The notes under the pieces were generated by a model that did not search any database, was not told the DNA's origin, and saw only the letters and a list, made by a program, of their open reading frames with translations. From an uncultured Corynebacterium sp. (lineage in GTDB: Bacteria > Actinomycetota > Actinomycetes > Mycobacteriales > Mycobacteriaceae), in the NCBI RefSeq assembly GCF_946221105.1, contig NZ_CAMICL010000080.1, positions 1-5,157 on the forward strand: DNA of 5,157 nt. The letters run 5' to 3'. The position numbers and the translations under genes are program-made. Positions 1-5,157 of the stretch are shown piece by piece; position 1 is the stretch's first letter, and the number at the start of each line of letters is the position of its first letter.

Positions 1-2
1 CA

Positions 3-8
3 AATCTA
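3..8 (-). promoter_or_regulatory. weak candidate -10 box TAGATT directed out of the left edge
   Basis: On the minus strand the sequence GGGGGTTAGATTTG contains TAGATT, which matches TANNNT. It lies about 75 bp past the stop of the small gene, where a promoter for a following minus-strand gene could sit. No convincing -35 hexamer is present at 16-19 nt upstream, and the gene it would serve is outside the window. The short motif can occur by chance. Confidence 0.2.
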
Positions 9-58
9 ACCCCCACGACACGCCGGGCCAGACACACTTTTTGACCCTTAACCCCCAC
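7..58. repeat. 10-bp direct repeat TAACCCCCAC, two copies
   Basis: TAACCCCCAC occurs at 7-16 and again at 49-58, 42 bp apart start to start, in the short non-coding stretch beyond the small gene. A 7-bp inverted pair, ACGACAC at 15-21 and GTGTCGT at 64-70, overlaps the left copy and lies just past the right one. No coding sequence explains the duplication. Possible readings are paired regulator sites for an unseen gene to the left, or remnants of a small duplication. Confidence 0.55.
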
Positions 59-66
59 CTTTGGTG

Positions 67-80
67 TCGTCGCTAAGCGA
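67..80 (-). repeat. 14-bp inverted repeat, left copy, containing palindrome TCGCTWAGCGA
   Basis: The minus strand here reads TCGCTTAGCGACGA, identical to plus-strand 359-372. Its core, TCGCTAAGCGA at 70-80 on the plus strand, is a near-perfect dyad with a single central W. It lies just past the stop of the small gene and overlaps the hairpin there. Confidence 0.5.
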
Positions 81-89
81 AAGCTAGCG
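71..89 (-). other. short RNA hairpin across the stop codon of the small gene
   Basis: Read on the minus strand, CGCTAGC-TTTC-GCTTAGCG can fold into a 7-bp stem with one bulged T and a 4-nt loop. It includes the TAG stop at 84-86. No run of T follows on the minus strand, so it is not a standard intrinsic terminator. It could still mark the 3' end of the transcript, or simply reflect the palindrome described separately. Confidence 0.3.
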
Positions 90-278
90 GTTGATGCGCG
101 TAGTCGGGTGGACGTAGCCGGTCTCCTCCGCCTTCAGCGGCAGGATCAGCTCGTCGCCGAACGGGCTCGCGGCGCCGGTGAGCTTGGAGGAAATCTCGGT
201 GACCGGGTGGCCGTTACCAGGGGTGTGCGTGGGCCACGCCGGGTTCGCGCGACCGATCTTCTCTACATCTTTAGCCAT
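84..278 (-). CDS. small conserved-looking protein of unknown function, 64 aa
   Basis: I do not recognise this protein and assign no function. It reads as a real gene: codons after about the ninth end almost always in G or C, and the opposite strand reads as an Arg/Gly-rich shadow. The product is soluble, with no signal peptide or membrane segment. It starts MAKDVEKIGRANPAW, has a Pro/Gly/His-rich stretch (about residues 14-25), then a less polar segment (FGDELILPLKAEE, 40-52), and ends in YVHPTTRINR. It has no Cys, so no metal-cysteine site. I chose the ATG at 276-278. In-frame alternatives are ATG at 285-287 and GTG at 312-314, but the extra N-terminal residues are Arg-rich and look like leader. 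The chosen ATG has a GAGGGG only 1 nt upstream, which is too close for a normal ribosome site, and a weaker GAAAGA 9 nt upstream. The first codons are A/T-ending, as often seen at translation starts. It is divergent from the helicase-associated gene. Existence is fairly likely; the exact start is less sure. Confidence 0.68.
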   Translation of the reverse strand: MAKDVEKIGRANPAWPTHTPGNGHPVTEISSKLTGAASPFGDELILPLKAEETGYVHPTTRINR

Positions 279-315
279 GCCCCTCATTCTTTCACGCCGG
301 GGTCGAAAACGCACG

Positions 316-321
316 TAAACT
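316..321 (+). promoter_or_regulatory. candidate -10 box TAAACT for the helicase-associated gene
   Basis: TAAACT fits the actinobacterial TANANT -10 consensus at every fixed position. It ends 10 nt before the ATG at 332, so transcription would begin at or within about 4 nt of the start codon. The 20 bases before the ATG contain no purine-rich ribosome site, which agrees with a leaderless message. The only -35-like element is TTCACG at 291-296, four of six matches to TTGACA, with a long 19-nt spacer. The spacing from the -10 to the A of ATG is slightly longer than the usual 6-8 nt, so the exact start is uncertain. Confidence 0.5.
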
Positions 322-331
322 CACCCCCGCA

Positions 332-2380
332 ATGTCTACCTTCCCCGAATTCTTGCAGTCGCTTAGCGACGATCAGCTCCGCCTGCTCATCTGCACCCGG
401 CCAGATGCTTTCTTTCCCACCCCTCCCTCGGTTGGGTCGTTGGCCACGCGCCTGGGCTTGCCCGGCTCCGCGTCGCGGGCGTTGCGCCAGCTCACGGCCG
501 CTGACCTGGCGGCGCTGGAGCGCCTCGCCGACGCCGGCGCGGAGCTGGACCCGGTGGACGCGGGCGAACTCGGCGACGTGGCGCACCTGCGCGAGCTCGC
601 CCTGGTCTACGGGCCGGCGGAGGCGCTGCGAATCTCCCCCGGCACGCTCACCGCGCTGCCCCCGGGCTGGCGCGTGACGGACACGTTGCCGGAGGGCGCG
701 GCCGAGGCGCTGGACGCGCTGCCCGCCCGCGAGCGCAAGGTGCTGGAAACCCTGGCCTCCTCGGGCGGGGTGGGCACGACATCCGCGGCCGGGCCCGACG
801 CGGACCCGGCGGCGCCGGTGGCCAAGCTGCTTGCGGCTGGGCTACTGGTGCGGGTGGACGCGAACACGGTGCGGCTGCCGCGTCCTGTGCGCGACGCGAT
901 GCGCGGGATCGCACCGCGCGAGTTCCCGCTGGAGGCACCCGCTCTGCCAGAGGTGGACCAGGCCTCGGTGGACGAGGCGGCAACGTCCCAGGGCCTGGAC
1001 GCGGTGCGCCAGATGCGCCAGCTGGTCATGGAGCTCATGGACGCCCCGGTCGCGCTGAACAAGGACGGCACAGTCGGGGTGCGCGCCGCCGCGAACCTGG
1101 AAAAGGAGCTGGGCTTCGACCCGCGGCTGCTTGTCACCATCGGCGAGGCCGCAGGGCTTATCGGCCGCGGCAACGTCGACGACGAGGACGTGCTCGCCGC
1201 CACCCGCGACGCGCTGACCTGGATCGACGCCACGCTGTCGGACCAGTGGGCGATCCTGATGGTCGGTTGGGCCGCCTCCCCGTGGCGCGCCGACACTGCC
1301 GCGAAGCTGTTGTCCGCGGACATGCACGCGCCCGCGGTGCGCCACGCGCGAACGACCATCCTGCGCCACGCGGGCCGCGTCGACCAGCTGCTGTTCCACG
1401 CCCCGCTGGAGGCGAGCGGGTTCTCGCCGCAGCTCATCCAGGCTGTGGTGGACGAGGCGGAGTTCGTCGGCGCGCTCGCCGGCACCCCGGAACCCGCGCA
1501 GTCCACTCCCCTGCTGGCGCTGTTGGCCGGCGAGGACGTCGCCGCCGCTACCAAGGAGCTCGTACCGCCTTCCGTGGACACACTGATCGCCCAGGGCGAC
1601 ATGACCATGCTGGCCCCGGGCCCGCTCGAGCCGGACATGGCGTCGTTTTTGGAGCGCATCGCCGAGCTCGAATCGCCGGGGCTGGCCAGCGTGTGGCGGG
1701 TCACGGAGGCGTCGGTGCGCCGCGGCCTCGACGGCGGTCTCACCGCCGAGGAGGTCCACGCCTGGCTGGGCCGGCACGTCATGGGCGAGGTGCCGCAGGC
1801 AATCGCGTTTCTTGTCGACGACACCGCCCGCACCCACGGCGCCATCCGCGCCGGCAGCGCGCTGAGTTACATCCGTTCCACGGACCCGGCGCTGATCGCC
1901 ACCGCGGCCGAGCGCTGCAACTTACGCGTCCTCGCGCCCACCGTCGCGGTGTCGGACCAGCCGCTGTCCAAGCTCATGGCTCAGCTGCGTGCGGCCGGGA
2001 TGCAGCCCACCGCGGAGGACAACACCGGCGCGACGCTGAACATGGCGCCCGAACCCGCGCTGGTCGCCGCCACCCCGTCTACCCTGCCGCGCACCCCAAA
2101 GGCCACCGAGGAGCAGGTCGAAGCCATCGTGTCCAAGCTGCGCGCCGATTCCGGCTCCGAGGCGGACGCGGGTTCCGGCAACATCTTCGAAACGCTGCGG
2201 GCGGCGGCTCGGGCGAGGCGGCACGTGGCCGTCGGTTTCGTGGATAAGCAAGGGCGCGGCCGCACGCTCACCGTGCTGCCACTGAGCGTGAGCGCGGGGC
2301 AGGTCGACGCGCTCGACGAGGCCGCCGATCGCGTGGTGCGCATCGCCCTGCCGCGCATCACCAAAGTAGTGCTGGCCTAG
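332..2380 (+). CDS. helicase-associated protein with XPB/Ssl2-like N-terminal domain (Helicase_C_3), Rv0862c type
   Basis: This 682-residue protein resembles the actinobacterial family exemplified by M. tuberculosis Rv0862c (about 750 aa as I recall), which there lies beside the XPB-like helicase gene. The N-terminus (FLQSLSDDQLRLLICTRPD, 7-25) is the family's usual opening. Residues about 130-195 look like a winged-helix segment (KLLAAGLLVR at 165-174). Residues about 415-540, from the MTMLAPGPLEPD block (424-435) to RVLAPTVAV (532-540), match the Helicase_C_3 region. The C-terminus (about 620-682) has a WYL-like pattern: HVAVGFVDKQGRGRTLTVLP, then VSAGQVDALDEAADRVV and LPRIT. No Walker A, DExH or other motor motifs are present, so it cannot be a helicase alone. 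A role as a partner of XPB in DNA repair or transcription is inferred from family context, and its biochemistry is poorly known. The ATG start lacks a Shine-Dalgarno sequence and a -10 box lies just upstream, suggesting a leaderless message. The stop overlaps the convergent oxidoreductase stop. Codon use is uniform, with no frameshift. Confidence 0.9.
   Translation: MSTFPEFLQSLSDDQLRLLICTRPDAFFPTPPSVGSLATRLGLPGSASRALRQLTAADLAALERLADAGAELDPVDAGELGDVAHLRELALVYGPAEALRISPGTLTALPPGWRVTDTLPEGAAEALDALPARERKVLETLASSGGVGTTSAAGPDADPAAPVAKLLAAGLLVRVDANTVRLPRPVRDAMRGIAPREFPLEAPALPEVDQASVDEAATSQGLDAVRQMRQLVMELMDAPVALNKDGTVGVRAAANLEKELGFDPRLLVTIGEAAGLIGRGNVDDEDVLAATRDALTWIDATLSDQWAILMVGWAASPWRADTAAKLLSADMHAPAVRHARTTILRHAGRVDQLLFHAPLEASGFSPQLIQAVVDEAEFVGALAGTPEPAQSTPLLALLAGEDVAAATKELVPPSVDTLIAQGDMTMLAPGPLEPDMASFLERIAELESPGLASVWRVTEASVRRGLDGGLTAEEVHAWLGRHVMGEVPQAIAFLVDDTARTHGAIRAGSALSYIRSTDPALIATAAERCNLRVLAPTVAVSDQPLSKLMAQLRAAGMQPTAEDNTGATLNMAPEPALVAATPSTLPRTPKATEEQVEAIVSKLRADSGSEADAGSGNIFETLRAAARARRHVAVGFVDKQGRGRTLTVLPLSVSAGQVDALDEAADRVVRIALPRITKVVLA
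359..372 (+). repeat. 14-bp inverted repeat, right copy, containing palindrome TCGCTWAGCGA
   Basis: TCGCTTAGCGACGA lies inside the first codons of the helicase-associated gene, within the codons for residues Gln9 to Asp14 (QSLSDD). The palindromic core is 359-369, starting 28 bp after the first base of the ATG. With the copy at 67-80 it brackets the small gene and the divergent promoter region. The coding constraint is real, so the match may be coincidental. Confidence 0.45.
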
Positions 2381-5157
2381 CGGCTGACGCGCTCCAGGAT
2401 TTCCAGGATGTGCTCGTAGACCTTACCGGTCGCCGCGGTCAGGCCCAGCTCGCAGGTGCGGTTGGACGATGCATGGCAGGCCGACCCCAGCTCGGCCGCC
2501 TGCGCCGCCTCGCGCTGCGTCGCGGCGTGGGTCAGCTCCGGGTGCAGCATGCCGCGGTCGCCCGCGTAGCCGCAGCAGTTCCACTCGGCGGGCACGCGCA
2601 CGTCTTCGGCCGCGGCACCAGCGACGCGCTCCAGCGTATCGACGATCCCAAGGTGCGTCGCCGAACACGTCGGGTGCAACGTCACAGAGTCCACCTTCTG
2701 CTTCACCTCGAGGCGCTCCAGCACCTGGTCCTCGACGAACTCGATGGCGTCGATGACGGTGATGCCGATGCCCTCGGCCATGTCGCGGAAACCGTGGGTG
2801 CAGCTGGACGCGTCCACGACCACCGGCAGGCGCCCGCCGTCGGTGGCGGCGATGAGCTGGTCGTTGACCCGGCGCTGCATGATGTCGTGGCCGGTGCTCA
2901 TGCCTTTCGACGCCCACGGGGTCCCGCAGCACATCCCGTCAATGCCCTCCGGGACGGTCAGTGCGAGCCCGGCGCGCTCCACCAGTTTCGCGAACGCCGA
3001 CGACGCACCCACGCCCTCGCCCTGCGGGCCGAACATGGAGTTCACGCAGGCCGGGACGAACACGCCGGCGGGCTCCGCGGACGCCGCGCCGATCCGGGTG
3101 CCGAACGCCTTCGAGCGCTTGGCACCGCCCTTGGACAGCTCGGGGCGGTACTGCGGCACCGTGTCCTCGCCCACCAGGGCGCGGGCGACGTCGGTGACCT
3201 TCTGCACCAACTTGGTCGGCATGTAGTACGCGCCGGTCAGCGCCGCCGAGGCGAGCGTGTTGCCCGGGCCCCACGCCTTCGCCGCGGCCGCCCAGCCGGC
3301 GGATTCCGCGGCACCCGCCTGTCCGCGGCGCAGGGACTTGATGAACTTGCCGGTGTCGATCTTCACCGGGCAGGCGGTGACGCACATGGAGTCCACCGCA
3401 CAGGTGTCGATGCCGTCGTACTGGTACGCCTCGTCGATGTGCTTTACCAACTCGGTGTCGCCGTCCTGGATCGCCTTCGCGCGGGCGCGGCGCACCACGA
3501 TGCGCTGGCGCGGGGTCATGGTGATGTCGCGCGAGGGGCACACCGGCTCGCAGTAGCCGCACTCCACGCAGGAGTCGATCTCGTCTTCCACCTGCGGGTT
3601 GAGCTTGAAGTTCTTCATGTGTTCGCGCTCGTCGTCGGTGATGATCACGCCCGGGTTCATCACCCCGCGCGGGTCGGCGGCGCGCTTGAGCTCCACCATG
3701 ACCTCGTAGAGTTCGTCGCCGTATTGGCGGCGCACGTACGGCGCCATCACGCGGCCGGTGCCGTGCTCCGCCTTCAGGTTGCCGCCGGCGCCGAGCACGA
3801 GGTCGACCATCTCTTCGTTGAAGCCGTCGTAGCGGCCCAGGTTCTCGTCGCCTTCGAAGCGGTCGGTGATGAGGAAGTGGATGTTGCCGTCTTTGGCGTG
3901 GCCGAAGATGACGGCGTCGTCGTAGCGGTAGGCGTCGAAAAGCTGCTGCAACCCGCCGCAGGTGTCCGCGAGGTCGCCCACGGGCACGGCGATGTCCTCG
4001 AGCAGCGCGGTGGTGCCGGACGGGCGGGCCTCCGCGACCTGGGCGTAGAGGCCCTTGCGGAAGGCCCATGCCTTGGCGGCCTCGGCGGCGTCGGTGGTAA
4101 ACGCCGCCGGGGTCTGCAGGTCAAAGCCTTCCAGCAGCTTCGCGCCGGCGGCCTCGTATTCGCGCAGCTCATCGGCTTCGTTGGCGTGGTACTCGATGAG
4201 CAGCGCCGCCTGGCCGGACAGCTCGAAGCCGGTGATCTGCTCCGGCACCGAGTCGAAGGTGCGGCCGACCTTGATGGAGCGCGAGTCCATCAGCTCCAGC
4301 GTGGCGGCCTTCGAGTCGAACAGCGCAGGCAGCGAGCGCGTCGCCGCGTCAAGCGTCGGGTACACCGCGATGGTGGTGGTCTTCAGCTTCGGCACCTCGA
4401 TGGTGCGCAGCACGGCCTCCGCGATGAACGCGAGCGTGCCTTCGGACGCGACCAGTAGGTGCATGAAGATGTCCAGGGGCGACTCGTAATCCAGGAACGC
4501 GTTGAGGCTGTAGCCCATCGTGTTCTTCAGCGCGAAGTGTCGCTCGATGGTGGCGACGGATTCCTTGTTCTCGCGCACGCGCCGCTTCAAGCGCTCAAGC
4601 TTTGCGACGAGCTCCGCCTCCTCCCGCGCAAACTGCGCCTCCGCATCCGCGTGGGCGGTGTTGATGACGGTGCCGGACGGCAGCACGAACGTCATCGATT
4701 CGATGGTGTTGTAGGTGTTGTACTGCGTGCCGCAGGCCATGCCGGAGGAGTTGTTGGCAATCACGCCGCCCATGGTCGCCGCGCCTTCGGACGCCGGGTC
4801 TGGGCCGATCTTGCGGCCGTACGGGGCGAGGTGGGCGTTGACCTGGCGCACCGTGGAGCCGGGCTGCACGCGCACTCGCTTACCGCCGTCGAGGACCTCC
4901 ACACCGCGGAAGTGCTTGCGCACGTCCACCATCATGCCCGCGCCACCCGCCTGGCCGGACAGCGAGGTGCCGCCGCCGCGCAGCACCACCGGGGCGCCGG
5001 ATGAGGCGGAGGCGCGGAAGGCGGCCGCCACGTCGTGGGCGGTGCTGGCCTCCACCACCACGTCCGGGGTGTAGAGGAAGTGCGACGCGTCGTGGGCGTA
5101 CTTGATCCGGTCGATCGGGCGGGTGGAAAGCGCCTGGTCGGAGCCGAGTTCGCGGGA
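2377..5157 (-). CDS. FAD-binding and 4Fe-4S/CCG-domain oxidoreductase, D-lactate/2-hydroxyacid dehydrogenase class (partial, 5' end beyond window)
   Basis: The visible part is 926 residues (numbered from 5157). The frame stays open to the edge and still reads as family sequence (RPIDRIKYAHDASHFLYTPD), so the GTG at 5059-5061 is an internal Val and the true start lies outside, probably by a few to some tens of residues. Domains in order: a PCMH-type FAD-binding domain (about 30-250) with RGGGTSLSGQA (60-70), GPDPASEGAATMGG (118-131) and IANNSSGM (133-140), plus a charged helical insert (about 172-205) normal for this long family; a FAD-oxidase C-terminal domain (about 255-505) with FGHAKDGNIHF (418-428) and EHGTGR (464-469); two Fe-S motifs, Cys530/533/536/540 complete and Cys586/592/596 with Asp589; and a CCG (cysteine-rich) region with CCG at 743-745 and 861-863, HPTC ending at Cys831, and SNRTCELGL near the end. 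The class oxidises 2-hydroxyacids and passes electrons through Fe-S clusters, usually to the quinone pool at the membrane face. No membrane segment is visible. Substrate (D-lactate, glycolate or D-2-hydroxyglutarate) cannot be decided here. No partner gene is in the window. Confidence 0.93.
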   Translation of the reverse strand, partial: SRELGSDQALSTRPIDRIKYAHDASHFLYTPDVVVEASTAHDVAAAFRASASSGAPVVLRGGGTSLSGQAGGAGMMVDVRKHFRGVEVLDGGKRVRVQPGSTVRQVNAHLAPYGRKIGPDPASEGAATMGGVIANNSSGMACGTQYNTYNTIESMTFVLPSGTVINTAHADAEAQFAREEAELVAKLERLKRRVRENKESVATIERHFALKNTMGYSLNAFLDYESPLDIFMHLLVASEGTLAFIAEAVLRTIEVPKLKTTTIAVYPTLDAATRSLPALFDSKAATLELMDSRSIKVGRTFDSVPEQITGFELSGQAALLIEYHANEADELREYEAAGAKLLEGFDLQTPAAFTTDAAEAAKAWAFRKGLYAQVAEARPSGTTALLEDIAVPVGDLADTCGGLQQLFDAYRYDDAVIFGHAKDGNIHFLITDRFEGDENLGRYDGFNEEMVDLVLGAGGNLKAEHGTGRVMAPYVRRQYGDELYEVMVELKRAADPRGVMNPGVIITDDEREHMKNFKLNPQVEDEIDSCVECGYCEPVCPSRDITMTPRQRIVVRRARAKAIQDGDTELVKHIDEAYQYDGIDTCAVDSMCVTACPVKIDTGKFIKSLRRGQAGAAESAGWAAAAKAWGPGNTLASAALTGAYYMPTKLVQKVTDVARALVGEDTVPQYRPELSKGGAKRSKAFGTRIGAASAEPAGVFVPACVNSMFGPQGEGVGASSAFAKLVERAGLALTVPEGIDGMCCGTPWASKGMSTGHDIMQRRVNDQLIAATDGGRLPVVVDASSCTHGFRDMAEGIGITVIDAIEFVEDQVLERLEVKQKVDSVTLHPTCSATHLGIVDTLERVAGAAAEDVRVPAEWNCCGYAGDRGMLHPELTHAATQREAAQAAELGSACHASSNRTCELGLTAATGKVYEHILEILERVSR

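Noticed and set aside
41..46. TTGACC as a plus-strand -35 box
   Set aside because: No TANNNT hexamer lies 16-19 nt downstream and no plus-strand gene starts nearby.
56..66. Hairpin CACC-TTT-GGTG as a terminator
   Set aside because: The stem is only 4 bp and no T-run follows on either strand.
279..314. N-terminal extension of the small protein to the GTG at 312-314
   Set aside because: The added residues are almost all Arg, Pro or Phe and unlike the rest. A GGTGAG about 6 nt upstream could act as a ribosome site, so the longer form is not fully excluded, but the ATG at 276-278 gives the more natural protein.
607..1845. Long minus-strand open frames (412 and 331 codons) opposite the helicase-associated gene, and a 333-codon plus frame at 1246-2247
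   Set aside because: Their compositions are dominated by Ser/Ala/Arg or Arg/Gly/His, as expected for shadow frames, and the true gene in this region shows family-level similarity along its length.
2392..2409. Tandem 9-bp near-repeat (CTCCAGGAT, TTCCAGGAT)
   Set aside because: It simply encodes the repeated ILE-ILE helix at the C-terminus of the oxidoreductase; a coding coincidence is enough.
2410..4458. Long plus-strand open frame (682 codons) opposite the oxidoreductase
   Set aside because: It is Arg/His/Val/Gly/Ala-rich with no recognisable motif and lies wholly antisense to a gene with clear FAD and Fe-S motifs. Stops are rare by chance in GC-rich DNA.
5059..5061. GTG as the start codon of the oxidoreductase
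   Set aside because: The frame is open for 32 more codons to the edge and encodes family-like sequence (KYAHDASHFLYTPD), so this codon is an internal Val in a VVVEAS strand.

Overview
The window is GC-rich bacterial DNA, with G or C at most third codon positions, and holds three protein genes almost back to back. The largest complete gene is an actinobacterial 'helicase-associated' protein of the mycobacterial Rv0862c type. Together with the high GC, a TANANT-type -10 box and an apparently leaderless start, this points to an actinomycete. A Corynebacterium or close relative is my best guess, but that is inference from protein style and not from a search.

Layout. Positions 1-83 are a short non-coding stretch with a duplicated 10-bp C-rich motif and small inverted repeats. 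A 64-residue protein of unknown function lies on the minus strand (84-278). It is divergent, across 53 bp, from a plus-strand gene for a 682-residue protein (332-2380) with an XPB/Ssl2-like helicase-associated domain and a WYL-like C-terminus but no ATPase motifs. That gene converges on a very large minus-strand gene (2377-5157, running off the right edge). The latter encodes a fused FAD / 4Fe-4S / CCG-domain oxidoreductase of the D-lactate, glycolate or D-2-hydroxyacid dehydrogenase class. The two stop codons share the palindrome CTAG, so no intergenic terminator is possible between them.

How the genes relate. I see no functional link between the DNA-related gene and the respiratory-type dehydrogenase; their contact is convergent and probably positional. 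The small unknown gene and the helicase-associated gene share one divergent control region, which has a good -10 box for the plus gene. An 11-bp palindrome (TCGCTWAGCGA, within a 14-bp exact inverted repeat) occurs once at the end of the small gene and once about 30 bp into the helicase-associated gene.

No rRNA, tRNA, CRISPR array, insertion sequence or attachment site was seen. I did not find a new multi-gene system. The points most worth checking are the small unknown protein, the paired palindromes, the overlapping stops, and an Asp in place of one cluster cysteine in the oxidoreductase.
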